Shown one piece after another: positions 12,601 to 27,600 of a DNA stretch of 64,000 bases. Origin of the DNA: Brachypodius melanocephalos (Eukaryota; Chordata; Aves; Passeriformes; Pycnonotidae). The notes below the pieces were generated by a model. The model made no database searches, had not been told where the DNA came from, and was given only the letters and a program-made list of their open reading frames with translations. The first letter of the stretch is position 1; each line of letters opens with the position of its first letter. The stretch covers positions 1,409,852 through 1,473,851 of the forward strand of contig VZSR01000680.1 of assembly GCA_013398615.1 (NCBI GenBank). The letters are read 5' to 3'. Position numbers and translations under genes: made by a program.

Positions 12601-15600
12601 ATGTCACTGCTGCCTGTGAGTATCATACCATTTTCTTGGGCAAAACTGTGATCCTGACTTCTTTCCTTACATATTGCAATAGATTGACTTCCTTTCATGA
12701 AGAGCATTCCCAGCCAGCAAAGTGTTGATTGATTTTAAACTTTATGGATGTATCCCTTGTTAGTGGATCCATTATGTTTATGTGGTGTGTATTTGGCTGT
12801 GTTAGGGAGAAGTATTTGAGGGTGGATGGGAGATGAAAAGGAAAATAACTGCACAGGGCTGGGACAGTCAGATGCCAGTATCAGTATCAATAAGTCTTTT
12901 TAACATGGTGCTTTACATGGAAATGCTTTGATGTACTGACAGAAAGTGATTTTATGTCACTGCTGAATGAAAGTAACTGGAAGCTTTGATTATGACCGTT
13001 ACTGATGCCTGATGGCTTTTTACACACCTTTTGTGTAAATATGGGATAACAGAAAATACCTTGGAGCTCTGAGGTTATAAATTGGATTGCATGGTTGCCA
13101 AAGAAAAGGGAGTTGTAATTTGAGGAGCAAATTTGTATGATTTTTGTTGATGATTATAGTGTGATTCTATTTTTTGGACACATTTATTACTGTGCTCCCC
13201 TGGCTGAAGCAAAAAGGCTCTTCTATGTCTTGTTTAAATATTCCACTGCAAATATTACTGAAAAAATTCCTCATGCTGAAATTCTGTAAGACAAGGTTCT
13301 GTAAGACCTGCAGCACATACACTATTGTCAGGAGATCAGCATCATAAGCAGCACTTGTAGCTGTTCACAAATACAGTCTGTCATCTGTAGAGCACAGAAT
13401 ATCACTGAAATCTTGCTTTTTTTTGCAGACATGATGAAAATCTTTGGAGAAAACAGAAGGGAAAACTTCCACCTGTGGTTAAGGTTCCTCCACCACGGCC
13501 ACCTCTGCCTACCCAGCAATTTGGAGTCAGCCTGCAATAGTAAGCCATAAGATTCCTAAAATATGTAAATTCTGTACCCTTCAGCTTTCTGTAATGTGCA
13601 TATTCACCAGACAGACTGCCTGCAAATAATTTTTTTTTTGTTGTATGTTTAGTTTCTCCTTCACTTTAAAAGCCACTAAACTGAGGCCATACAATCAATA
13701 GGTTTTATGAATTCAGTACAGGTCTCAGAGTCCCTGACCTGCCTGATTTTCATGTTACAGGATCTTTAGGGTAGTCAATGCTGTCATGGTTGCACAACTT
13801 TTTGTGGACAAATAGTGAACCAGAGCTCCAAGCCAATATATTGCTGGTGGATGCTGACAGTCTGAAAGTGTTTTGGAGATGTTTAGATTATGGATAGCCA
13901 AGCCAAAACAGAGCTTCAGGCTCCACAGTGGCTGCATAAAGCTACAGTGGATGCTTGTGCCTTTATAAATTGTTATTTTGTTGCTCACACATTGTTCTGA
14001 TGCTTTATGAAATGAATAAAATCATGCCCTTCCAGAAATGCCCTTATAGCTGTTTGCATAGATTGCAGCACTGTATGTAGGATTAAAAAAATTGCTTATT
14101 TTACATGAGGAATGGGATGGCAACAGGACTTGCAAGATTCAATTTAATAAAAGACAACAACAACAAAAGACTATGAAACCTAGTTTCCTACCCACAGTAA
14201 TTTCTGTCACCTTTCTGTTCATCTCAGAAACAGCTGAAGAATATTGTTCACATTCAGCAAAGGCAATTTAGGCTATCTGGTACACGAATTTTTTTCAAAC
14301 CTCCTTCTACCCCCAGTCTACTTTTCTGGTTCTAATGATTCAGCTGAAAATGAGATACAAAATAGAATTTTTTTTTCTCTAGTTCATGTTAAGCATTTTC
14401 TAGAAGACATGAAATTAGTACAATCAATATCTGTTGTGTAAGAGCTGCTATGAGATTAATTTTTATGTTTATGAGCTCTTGAGAGTTCAGCCTAATACTT
14501 GAAACACGGCTAACTCACTTCCCTAATTCAGAGGATTATCTTTCAGATGGGCTCTACTGGGCCATTAAGAAGGACAATGTTTTATGCCATTTTTTATTCA
14601 CTCTTGCTGAAGAGATGGTGCGGCATCACCACTTAAAATTATAAATAAACAAATCCTCTGTAACTTCTAAATCAGAAATAAATTAATTAATTTAGACTAT
14701 GTTAGTAAAGAAAGGTAAAAGTGGAGGAGAGGGAATAATGTGTGTTGGAAGCTTTTAAAATCTGAAGAAAAAAAAAAGGTATCAACTTTCATCTTGAGGA
14801 ATGAATTGCTTCTGCTTATTCCGTCTCCTTTTATGTTCTCTGTAGACTGTGATGACAAAACAGCATTGATCTCCCACCTGTCTGGCAAAGGGGCAGGGGT
14901 TTGAAAGCTTCTCCTGGTTGAGAGGCTCTTCTCTTTCCATGAAGAGATCTACAGGAGGGTTGATTTTATTGTTATATTGGCTTCTGGGAAGATATGGGCT
15001 GTGTATTTTGTTACAGTTAGTAAAAATTGCACTATCAGGGAAGCTGCCCAGTTGAAGCTGCTGTCATTAAAGGACAGCTTCTCTGTGGAGTCTTTCTTTA
15101 GTTTAGGAATAGAAATTATAAGGCACATAGGCCTGAGATGTCATCATATTCAGTGCTTCTGGGATGATGACTTTTATTCAGTCAGTAAAAGGTGAATGGG
15201 CTTCATCCAAAGCCCTCCTAGGTGACCTAATTTTGCAGAGATATTTGATAATAGGATCCCAGTGATGTCTGGCTCTGGAAGGTGGTAAAGCCACCCTCTT
15301 CAGAACATGCCTCTCTAGAAGCAGCAGGCAATGCTCTCTCTGGTAACATTCCTCCTTGTAACTTTTTTATCACTTTATATTGGTTAATGCATTTGCTTTC
15401 ATGACCTATAATTAAAAACTAGAAGAGCAGAAAGTGCCTAAACACTGGTTTAAAATATCTGACTTTTGTCTAATACATGGGAGGGAAAAAATCCTATTTT
15501 GTTAGGACAGCAAAGTGAAGCTGAAGGAAGTTCCCAATTAGACAGTGATAAATCAATGAGTTTCCAAGACCAGTACCCTGCCTTGGAGGAATATTTTAAC

Positions 15601-18600
15601 TCACAATGACATTTTTAACCTTGTAGAATTGGATTTTCAAAATTATGTAAAGCTACTGGGCATTTAAAAATCATAGAGGGTCTGTGAGAACTGGGAGTAT
15701 AATTCTTGGAAGTGTAATCTATACAGACTTTGGTTTAATTTATAAGTGAACAGAGAGGCTTATTATCAGGTTAATTCAAAACTTGTCTTCTTTGTGTTAC
15801 CTCCATCCACTCAGGATGCAAAATCTACATTTAAAATGGCTGCATTTACTTTCTTTAAACCCTCAGAGTCACCCTGAGCTCTTTGTGGAGAAGAAAAAAC
15901 AAACACACACCAAACTGATTTCATCTTATGTATCTATCCAACTTACATTTGCTTGTCTGGGATTTAAATGTGCACTTTGTATTAGACATGAAGTGGAAAA
16001 CCTTCCTCATTGTCAGCTTCTGTGAGGAATCAATAATTTGGTCTTTGCAGCTTGAACTTGAATGTAGTAACAAGTTGTCCTGAAACTGCACTAATTCCAG
16101 CGATAATAAGTGAGCTTAGTAAAGGCACTGAGATCATCCAAAGTTGCCTTATAGGACATCTTCAAAACAAAGTGTGGGGGACCAAAACACATAATCTGTT
16201 ACCCTGTTTTAATTCTTTATGCCTACAGGTGTAGACCAGATTTGCACAGTTTGCTGAATGACAGTCTTTCTATAGCATTTCTGAGTGGCTTGCCTGGTTG
16301 CCAAATTGTGCCTTTGAAGGTTTGATCTCATGTCAAAAATAGTGGGATTTCCTTAAAAATAGAAAATAAGACAACTGAAATTTTTGTTCATCTTCATGGG
16401 AATATTAGACGAAGCAATCCTCCTGAGGAAGTTATGTCCACACTTAAATTTTGTTACAGTGGAATGGGGATCTGTGCTCAGGTTTGATATGTGCTGGTGA
16501 ATGTGTCACACAGAGTGGGTGGGATGGCTTTGCACGTTTGCTGTTCATTGTGTCCTGCTCTGACTGGATGATTGAAGCTTCTTACGTGCAGACAGTGAGG
16601 AGAGCAACAACCACACTGAGGTAGCTGAAAGGTTAATCAAGCCTCACCTCTAGGCTTCAACAGAGGGGAATGGCAGGGAATAGCATTGAAACAAGGCAGG
16701 CACAGAAGGATTCCTCCTTGGCTGTAAGTCCCAGCTTGTAGTGATCAGAGACTTTCAGGGCAGAGTACTGCAGTATTATGAAAACGACTCTCTCTTACTC
16801 ACCAGTAGCTACTGCTTTCATAAACCCAGACATTTCAAACAATGTTCATGCATTGTGTTGCTACAGCAAGACTAGGTTCCTGCTTTTTCTTCACACAAAA
16901 AAATGCAGAGCAGGAGGATTTAGCTATTCAGAATCTACTTTAGTTTGCACTGCATGTCAGGCTGAAAAGTAGGGTTTTTCCTCTAAAAACCACTAGTAAA
17001 GATTTTATGTTTTAAAAGGCAAGGAAAAGTTTAGGGGACCCTCTGCTTTTGTAGATCAGATAAGTACAGTTAAAATGTGTGAAGAAAGTGTCCAAAATTC
17101 CAACAAAGAAATTAATAATTGACTCCATGGGCCAAGCAGCATTGTTGTCCTGTGCTGTATGTTCAACAAGCTCTGATAAAGCCCTGTTGCTGCACCTGAT
17201 TGCCTCTCCCTTCAAGGAAGGTCACAGCTGAGCTCAAATACAGCACACAGAGTTGACCTCAACTAGCTATTGACATTGTTCTGTTCTATCTGAATAGTTT
17301 TTAAATCTAAAATTAAGTATCTTTTGTGAGAAGACAGGAAATATTTTCTTTTTCTATCTAATGCCATGGATGGGGGAAAGGGGACAGAGAAAATGTTCAA
17401 AATTGCCACAACTGTACAGCTTTGCTTGTTAAATTGTTATCATAAGCATTTCCAAGTGTTTCCCTTTTGGCCATAATCTTTCTGCTTGTCCATGCTGTGT
17501 ATGCATGACCAGGGAGGAGGAATGTATTCTAAACCAAACCTCCACGGGCCTCAGCAGGGAGAAAATGAAAGGGAGAGGAAAAGCAAAGAGAGGGAAATCA
17601 GCCAAGAACACCTAATGACAGTTCAGTGTGTGAAGGCCTTGCATGGGGAACTGTCTGCTGTCTAGAAATGAGTCACTGGGTGTGTAACATGTTGCAGTAA
17701 CTGATCAGGTACCCTACACTGAGAGGTTCTTCTCCCTGGCACTGTGTTTACCAGAATATATCTCTCTGGAATCTGACACTGCTGTGATATGACTGAGAGC
17801 TGTGAATCATTTCCAGGAGCTGTGCTGAGCGCTGTAGAAATGCTCTGGTATGTTCATCCCTTAAGCAGAAAGAGTAAGAAAGTACCTCGTTTCACATTGC
17901 CTGTAGCACTGCCTAATCCCCAGTGACGGTTTGCATTATCCAGCTCATCCCACCCTCCTGGACGAGGCAGGAGAAACGTGGATTGCTTGGCAGGATCCAA
18001 AGAGAGAGGACAGAGGTGTCATTTCATTGATCTTTGAGCTGGCCTGATTAACATTAACTGAAGGAATGTCCCAATCATTTAATGTCACTTTAGGTGCAGT
18101 GAAGTGAAAGCTGTGTCCCACAATGTGAAATGCTCTGAAAATACACATCCCAGCTCCCCCCAGTGCTGTAGACGCAGAGCAGCAGACTGTCAGGGAATAC
18201 CCTATTCTATTTTAAAATACCGTTTTTCTTGAGAACCTTGTTCATTTCACTGAGAACAGAACCTTTCCTTCAAGGGAAATTGGAATCCTGTAGAAAATGG
18301 TAGAAGTGCAGAAACCGTAAAACTGTACCCTTTTTCCCTAGAAAAAAGAAATATGATGTGTAGGGTTTACTATTACAAATTGTAGCCTAGCTATTTGTTT
18401 TACCTCTCTGACAGATATACTAGTTCTCAACAGGAGCAAGTGCTGTAAATAATCAGTTTGCTATTTATACAATGAAACAGGAAATATATTTATGGGTAAC
18501 AATAATAATTAGAGAACATTTTTAAAAAGCTGCTGAGTTGCTATTTGGTTCCTCTGGAGTGAGCAGCTGTAAGGAAGCAAATGCAATCAGTGCAACTTTA

Positions 18601-21600
18601 GAGAGGCTGAGAATGGATTCCATGAGCTTAAATTGTCAGTAATAAAGATGTAATAGCTTCCAAGCACATTGAAGTCTTGATGATGTTCCCATTTAAGTGA
18701 GTTAGGCTTTTGACTAATTTTAATAAAAGCTGCTCTGAGTGTTTAGGGTTTAAATACATGAAATAAAATCCTTTGGCACACAAGGAGCATGTTAGAACTC
18801 CCCTTTTGGAAAAGTTAAAATTAATGTGTGATTTTTTTCCCCTTACCTTGATGTGCTGCAGGCTTTTCCTTACTGGCATCCAAAACATTGGGCTCAGTAC
18901 TGACCTCGCCTCGCACCCCCTGTTCTTCTTTAGTCCCTTACTGGGAAATATCGTTTCACTGGGGAATTCAACTTTGCTTACTGTGCAAACTCCTGACAAG
19001 CGTAGGGAAAAAAAACCAAATACACAGGAGAGAGAGATTTGGCAGTTTCCCTGTCCCTCCATGCTGACTTGGTTGCTGTAACATTCCTTTTGAAGTTGTT
19101 TATATGTAGTATGAACACAAAACGTAATACTGGATTGCACTTTCCATGCAAAGATGTTACAGAAGTTGTATCAAATACAACTCCAGTTATTATCAGTTAG
19201 TTTATATTGATAAAGCAGTTAGTTAGCCTAGACAGAAAGAGAAGAAATCACAGTACTTGGAAAACAAAAAGCCTTAAGAATCATTCTCTTCTGCGGGTGC
19301 AACTTCAGCTGGTAGCACAAAGTCTACTTTAAAATCTGAGGTTGGTCTGTTATTTTGTTGTTGATTACTATAATGTGTAGCAGAATGCTCTGCAGATACT
19401 GATCATCTCTTTTGCCAAATTGCCAAAACCATTTTTTTTTAATAAGAAGGATAACTACAGAATTTTCTGTTGTCTAGATCCAAAAAAATGCTTGATATTT
19501 TTGCCTCAACTGTTCACTCACGAAAGAGAAAGAACCCTAATTTCAAATAATTAAATACATTAATAATCTCACTGCATTGTTTTGCCTTCAACATAAATAG
19601 TACAATATCCTTTTAATTATACATACACTGTGGCTTAAAAAGATACAGATGACAAAGGAAAACCTGCATGATAAAACTTTCTTAAACTTGCAGCATCCCT
19701 TGACCAAGACTTAACACGCAGCATTTGCTGGGAACTCTTTCCTTGCCTGGAAACCCTGTTCCACCAACAGTGTCCAACCAAATCCCACTGGAGGTGCCAC
19801 CATCAGCCTGTTGTGCTTAAACACAGCTCAACTGGGACATGCCAGGGGTGGGGAACTGAATTAAGCTAAATCAGTCTCAAGCAGGGAGAAAGTTAGCTTG
19901 GAATGTCATTCTGCTGCTCTGTCCTTGCTTTTCTTTAAACCCAGCAAACAGGACTTATTTATTGCTGGGCACAGGGGCAGAAATAAGTGTTTGGATAGAA
20001 ATCCAAGTCGCTTGTTTCAGTTTTTCATTTAGTGCTTGTTAGAGTTCTGAAGAAATCTCTTGTTTGGTACAGGTGCCTTCACTTGTGAAATTTAAAATTT
20101 AATGTATATGTGCACAGATTGCTCTCAGATTTTTGCTCAGACTGTTCTGTCTTTTGAGTCTTTGTCTATAAATGCCATTTAAAGGATGTTACTTTTTCTT
20201 TTTTTTTTTTTCCTCCCTGACAGTATAAAAGACAAAAATAAAGGCGAACTAATCCCCCCAGTAATGAAGGAAACTGTATCCTACCTAAAAAGCAAAGGTG
20301 AGTTGTGTCAAAAGAGAATGGGTTTTTCTGAACAAGAACAATAGTATGAAACTATTTAACACTCAGTGCATTGTATAGCAAAGATTACAACTACACAGGG
20401 TATGTTTGTATCCTGAGAATGGAGTGGCAGTTGGGTGTTGCCGTGAGAGGATGGAAAATAATTATTTTCAGATTATTGTCTGATAAAATAAAGTCTGATA
20501 CTGTCTTATTAAAAAATACCAAACCCAAACCAAGCACTAAACAAGTTTGGTTTTGTTTTTGGTTTTTTTCTTTCAGGATTAGTTAGGAAGCAGCAAATCT
20601 GAGGAGGATTTTGAAAGGAGGAGTGTCTTGAAATAGGCATCATAAACTGATATAATAGTGTTTGAATTAAGTAGAATTTCCAATAAAAATCAATGTATTC
20701 TAGTTTTTGCTTTCAGTATTCAAACTATGTGTGTTTTAATTTGGGTTCATTTTAACTATTTCCACCAGGGTTTGATCTGAGTTTGAGTTTATTTAAACCC
20801 TAAGTGTTAAATTACAAACATTTTTTAAAAACTTGCACAATTGTGAAGACAAAAGGAGGCAGGCAAGAAAAACATTGCTGCTGAGGTTTATTGCTGATTT
20901 TCAAGAGAAATCCTGGCTTCCATTAGGTCAGTGTGAGATAATACCTATATAATCGAGGACAGACCAGATTGACATTTGCCCTCATTGCTAGGCTATGCTC
21001 CTTCGTGTTTTAGTTTATCTCAGGGTGAGTAAGAACATTAAAAAACCTGATCACTTTATTTTGTTGTGTATTTCATACCTTAAATGTACCAAACATTATG
21101 GTTCAATACAAGGAATGTAAATAGTTCACTACTAAGAATGTTGAATGCAAGTGAGTGGCATTGCTGTAATTATAATAGTAAGAAGAGAATTAGATAATTA
21201 ATTGTATAGTATATCAGTGCATGCCCCATTTGCAGATGAAAGCCAGATTGGTTTTTGTGTTTTAAATTGTTATGAAACAATCATCCTTCCATATACTAAG
21301 TTTATCTTAATAGGCAAATACCTTTTCCTTACTGATCACAGGAGTCAAGAGAGCTACACTGAGGATGAGTGTGGCACTAACATTATTACCTCTTACATCT
21401 GTCATTACCTAGAAAGTGAGTGAAAAATAGCCACTAAAATGTTATTAAGGTAAACTTTTGCCTGTGTATATGAGGAAGGCTTTGCATTCTGGTACTTTAT
21501 TGCACCCATTTAAAGATTTTAAAGAAACAGAAGGTTTATGGCCATCATTATATTGTGTTAGTGGCCAATAACTAGTTATTCTTGCGTTGGTCTGACATAA

Positions 21601-24600
21601 AACCTCTGTGTCTTGCTTTTGTTCTTTCTGGGTGTTTTGTCTCATCACTGCTGCACCACTTTCGTACTCTTGTCCCTCAATAATTGCTGAGTCAGCTCAG
21701 ATACCCGCAGTTTTCTGAGGCAGCAACACCAAATGAGCAGTAGAAGGGAAAAAAAGTAAATTATGAGGGTTATGATTAAAACAAAACTCCAGGGTTGCCT
21801 CATCTTCATCACTGCAGACTTTCTCCCAGATGAAATGTTTGCCATCCTTAAAGCAGCAATCATCCTTGAGTCTTCTCCAAACCTTGTCCACCTTTGGCTA
21901 AAATTTCATCTGTTTAGTGCAGTATCAGCACAGCTTGGAAGGGATGGACTCTAATGTGATGAGACTTCTTGTCCCACTTTGTTCATCTTCGGAAATCAGT
22001 GGCATAGTAGTGCTGGCCACTGATCCATAGCCCAGTTCAAGCAGATTTCTTAGCTGAACTATTTAGTTTGTTTTTTGGGGTTTTTTTCTCCAGCTCTCAA
22101 TCCTTCTGTGCCCTCAGGACGGAGGGTCCAGGGCTCTGTCAGTGTTATTTTCCGGCCGAGCCCAGGTTTGCTCAGAGCTGTGATATACCCTGTCATCAAG
22201 AGAGTTCCACAAACCAGATTTCTAAAGAGAGATTCCTTGTCAGGGAGAGTGTTTTTTGACATTTGCAGCCAGCTGATGCTTGAAAGCCAAGTACCTGCCA
22301 TGCCAAGGCTGTTAAGTAGTAGGTGATAGACATGCAATTTTTTGCACTTGATTGTAGGTGTGCAGGTATCTGTTGTACCTGCTGTCTGCTGTGATTTTAA
22401 CTCCTCCTCTAAAGCTGGAGTATCTCAGTTGTGCTGTCTCCAGTGAGTGCTGGCCCTGTGGGTTGCTGACAGCCCTAGGAGGGTGACTGGCAGCGTTCTT
22501 TGCACTCCAGACGTGGCCGTAAGCACAGTGAAAGCTTCAGTTCATCTTCTGGAAGTGACAAAAAATTCACTGTCATTGCCCTGGTTCGTTTGATTTTGGC
22601 AGAGTTTTCAGCCTTGCAGAGTTAGCAGGAACTGGGATTTGGTTTTCACCCAAGGTGCAGTAGTTCCACTCTTTCTTCCATTGCTACGTTCTCACATCTG
22701 TCTACTTGAAATCAGTTTGGAAACTCTGAGTTAGACCACAGAAGCTTCTGCAAAATCCTGCTTCATCAGCAGTTAGGATTTCTTGGAATATCAGTGACCC
22801 TGTGGCATCCCTTAAGTCCGTTCTCCACTCAGACTCATTTCTTGAGCAGCTCTGGTGCAGGAGCTGTGCTGCTATTCAGAGTAGGCACCTACAGTGACAG
22901 AAGGAATTCAGATGCTCACTCTGCCATTTCTCTCCTGAAAGCAGACAAATTAACAAAGGTTTTTGATGCCAGCAAACCTCAAATCAAGGATGATTGAAAG
23001 AAAAAGAATGTAATTTTCTTGTCTGCCTTTCTTTGACAAGTTTCCAGCAATGTGACAGCATGTGTTGCCTTAATTTATCTTTATCGGTTTTGATTTGCCA
23101 TGTCTTTTTTTGTGGGACAACAAAAAAGAGGGGGGGCAAGTAGGAAAGCTAAGCATTTTTAGCAACAGTAAATAAATGCAGAGTGTGACACAGTTGTGTC
23201 ATGGCACTGTGAAATTTTGTCTACTCTGGTGAAAGCCGTCTTATTTCAATGTGGAATGAAGTACGTACCTGTTTTCATAATTACTTATGATTGCATTCTC
23301 GATTGCAGTATCACTTTATTGAGTGTAGATGGCTTCTCTGCTCGTCATACTACATTTTTCTGTATAGCACTTAATATTTAGAATAAAATTTCACTCTTTT
23401 TGATCTGAGGAGTTTAGTGCAGGGTAGTAAAAGTCCATTGATCTCTCTATCTGTTTTCTGGTGAAGGGCAGGGAGCAGTTTGTGTGAATTACCTCACCAC
23501 AGGCTCTGCAGTGGTGATAGGATCTAGTGACATGCAGTGTTCATCAGAACTGGGGAGTCCAGGCTCGTGTCACTCATCCCCTTGCAGTGTTCTGGCACTG
23601 CTGCTCCAGGGTGGATATTCTGCATATTCTGTGCTTTTTGTGCTATTCATGAAAAACTAGATCAACCTGTACACACAGAAAAAAAAAAAATGAAGTATTT
23701 TTTACAGAGACAGCTGTAAGGGGTCATGCTGTAAACAGGGTTTGATCCAAGAACACTGCTAACAAAAATTAAATAGACTGCTTCAAAATTGTTTCTCGAT
23801 GGGACAAAAATGAATGCTTTGAGCTGTACTGATCAGGATTGCCTTCAGGCAATTTTGTTTTCTCATCCTATGACTCAGGTGGTTTTAGCATGCATTTTGT
23901 CTGCAAAAAGGAAGACACAGGAATTAATTTTATTTTAGTCTGTGTGATCTGTGTTGGCTTAATTATGGTAGTTCTGAGATCTGGGTTGTTACACCCGCAG
24001 TGTCTGAAAAGGAAGATTCAGGGTTGCAGAAAGTGTTTCCAGGCTTACAAGGCTGTGTACTTGCCCATCACAGTGGAATATCCAACGAGAGGCATCAGGT
24101 CCCTTTCTTCTTTCCTGTCTTGGGGTGATTTTATGACACTGTATCCCCTAGGGTCTGCTTTATGGCCAGAAATGGGTCCCGTAACTTTAAGCGAGGGCCA
24201 GGAGAGGATGGGGAGCCAGGAGAATGAATTCTGTCTGCGTTCAAACACAGAGGCTGAGACATCTCCCATCCCTTGTTATGAGACTCTTGTTAGGGGCTTA
24301 TGCTAAAACTGTTTTTACATTGTGTGGCAAGGGAAATGCCATCTCTCAAATCATGGATTTAGGGAGCTTTCCTGTGACCAACCTAAACACAGAGAGCACT
24401 AAGAGCAGTTAATAGATTTACAAACTTCTAAAACAAAGTGTCCTTTTCAGTTCATGTTTCTCCCAGTTCTTCAGTGTATAGGTTCATTGTTTTCCCCCAT
24501 CAACAGCATAATTGCTGTTGACTCGTATTTCTGTTTAACAGAGACTGAAGTTAAAACCCTAGATTGGTTTTAAGAATTACTCTAATTTCTTATTTTCTGG

Positions 24601-27600
24601 TCTGAGCATCTTAGACGCAAAACAAAAAAAAAAAGAAGAAAAAGATAAAAAGAGATGTGACTCTTGCTGTTGTGGTTCATTTGCTGTAGAAGAATATGGC
24701 TTTTTCTTTTTCCCTAAGAATTGCACTAACCTACACTTAATTATGTGTCCTGTCATTTGGCTGGGTTGCCCACAAATGTAAAAAGCACTGGGTATATTTA
24801 CTTTGGTAGTTGGCTTGTTGCCACGTGTGATCAAAGAAATTGCTGTGTATTGATTCATTTTCACCTGGCACGGTAAATGAGTGCTGGAAGGAGCACAGAT
24901 ATTGCCTGTATCCCAGCTTTTTGCAGATGAAGATAAAAGTTGTTTTTCCCTCTCCAAAAACATAACCAGCAAAAGCTTAGTGTTATGTGCCATTACAGTA
25001 ACATTGATGGGATACAGAGCCAGACAAGTACAGCTGTTGTCTGTGCTACAAATAAATGTCTTTAATAAGACTCTTGAAAGCTTAGCCAATAAAGGCATAA
25101 ACCTGTTAATAATTGATATTTATGACATTGTAGTCCTTACAGCAAGATTCACATCAGATAAAACCATTAATTATTAACCCAATTCCTGCAAACCAAATTG
25201 GAAGTGTTCATGGATATCCATTTTCTGAAAGAGTCGTTTGTACAGAATGCTTCTAGTCCACTGACAACCAGCATAAAATTCCACAAATTCTCAGGAAACA
25301 ATTGCTGAGGACAGCGCCTTGACAAGCTAGCCGTTCCCAGCTGCTGCTTCCCAAATGGTGTTTTTAGACAGGTTGTACTGTAAATCTAATGGAACAGTTT
25401 TACCACAGCGATGTTATTTGCTGTAACTTTATTTAAGTGAAACACAATCTGATGGAGAGTAAAGCCAGGGGTCATATATATCATGCTTGGTTCCTTTAGT
25501 CACCACACCTGTTAAGAAGATTGTGTATGGTAGTTTGAGATGTACTCCTTCCAGAACTGAGTGCATGGGCTAAAATTTTAATATTCAATTCAGCAGGCAA
25601 GGGCAGACATTCCTAAGAAGTAGCTAGGAGCTGAACTCCAGCCAAACCTCTAAATCTAGTCAGTGGAGCACTTTCAAGCAGAGCTTGAGATCCTTGGCAA
25701 AAGTCCCTGAAACTTGTCTATGAAAATGTACTTCAGTGGTATTTTATCAGTCATTTTAGTATGCTAACCTAAATTCATGTGAACAATACTAGATGATGGG
25801 TTCATTAAGGAATTTTGTTATTGTTTACTGGTTTTTGGTGTATGAAATACGTCTGCAACCTGAGTGAATTTGCAAGAATGATTAAGTATCCTTCATTAAT
25901 GTATGACTCAATTTTTCTAGAACACAGTAAAGATTCTTGATTATGCAAACAAACCCACGTGTACTTACAGTTTAAATTCTTGAATATTTCACTCTGGCTA
26001 CTTATCTGCATGAAAAAGTAAAAAAAGTCAATCTGGTCTTCCTCTCTCATATATAGAAACATAGAGTAGTGCCTCCAAGGCTGTGGGTAGTCTGCCAACC
26101 TTCTCAAAACTGCAATTTTATGTTTTGTCAGACCAGCACAGGCTAATATTTCAGATTGCTCTCCTTCCAATAGGAACTTCCAATTCAGACAACATGTGAG
26201 TGAAATTACATTATGTGCTGGCTGTGTGGAACAGCATAAACTGGAAAGAAGGAAAGGGAGAGGGAAATGAGAGTTTCACCAGACTCAAAAAGCAAGAAGT
26301 ACCACAAGTCTCAAGAAAAGCAGCAGTTCTTAGCCCCATCCTCTTTTGGGTAATAATAGAGATAAATAATTTACCTTGAAAACTGAGGTCCAAATGAGTT
26401 CCTTTTTCAACATTTTTGTTCTCTAGATAAAGTCAAATTTCAGTTAGCCCACAATGTTAGATGGACATCTTTCAGGAGATTAATGATAAATAATTCAGAA
26501 CTGCCTGAAGACTAGAATCAGGTATTTAAAAATACCGTGGACAGGCAGAGTGTTGAGTCCCAATGGCTTCCAGAGAGGTGGAAGGAGCAGTGATCTGCAC
26601 CAAAATACTTTAAAACAGTTCCTTTTTAAAATTTTTTTACAGTTGTTTAATTTTTAAATTATTTTTCAGGACTACAAGTAGAGGGCCTCTTCAGGAGGTC
26701 AGCCAGCATCCAGACTATCAAAGATGTGCAGAAACTCTTCAATCAGGGTAAGCTGTCATCACACCATTGCCAGTAGCAGTGTGAGTGCTTTGTTCATCCT
26801 GGTTTTGTTGGTGAAGCAGAAATGCAGTTACTTACAATTAATTAAAGCCATTTCTAACATAAAATAATGAGAGCACTAGTAGAGAAACCTGAGAGATAGC
26901 ACCAGGCACTTAATGCTTATTGAATAGCAAGTCATCTTCTGATGACTGTAAAAAAATCTGTAACAGCTAATGAGGCTTGAGTCAAAAAAGTTATGTTTTT
27001 TCACAAAAAAATATAAAAAAATATTGAATCTATGCACTTTGCTGTAGTTAAAAAGTTCAGTGCCTGTGTCATCTTGCCTCTGGTTATGGCAAAGAGATGT
27101 TATTTTTTCCTAATAATTTATGAAATGTAGTGAAGTAATTTTGAAAGTCACTGACTTCTCTGTGAACTAATTTTATGAATTGCCTTTATGGGGAGAGCCT
27201 CTTTTAGGAAAATTGATAAAACTTTACACAAAGGAAAAATGCAAAAATAAAATATCAGGAGTTACCAGCAGCAGAAGGCCAAGAGATTTTCTGTTCAAAA
27301 TGTTGGGTGAAACAGTTTTCAAGAAGTACCTTGAGGAAAAATAAAACATATAATTGAATGCCCTTTTTGTTTCTTCTTCTCCTTTTAGGCAAGTCTGTGA
27401 ATTTTGATGATTACAATGATATCCATATTCCTGCTGTTATCCTGAAGACTTTCCTTAGGGAACTCCCTCAGCCATTGCTAACATTTGACTGTTATGATCA
27501 TATCCTTGAAATAACCAGTGAGTGTGTGTGTATATATATATAAATATATAGTTGGTTGGTTGGTTTGGGTTTTGTTTTTGTTTTGGGGGCAGGGAGTGGT

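Noticed and set aside
18628..19140. 170-codon - strand frame in ARHGAP8 intron 6
   Set aside because: It has no recognisable domain, biased composition or splice context. Length alone is compatible with chance in 64 kb.
23839..24306. 155-codon + strand frame in ARHGAP8 intron 7
   Set aside because: No domain signature, and ARHGAP8 exons 7 and 8 join in phase without it.
24577..25098. 173-codon - strand frame in ARHGAP8 intron 7
   Set aside because: No familiar motif, and it includes translated low-complexity A/T runs.
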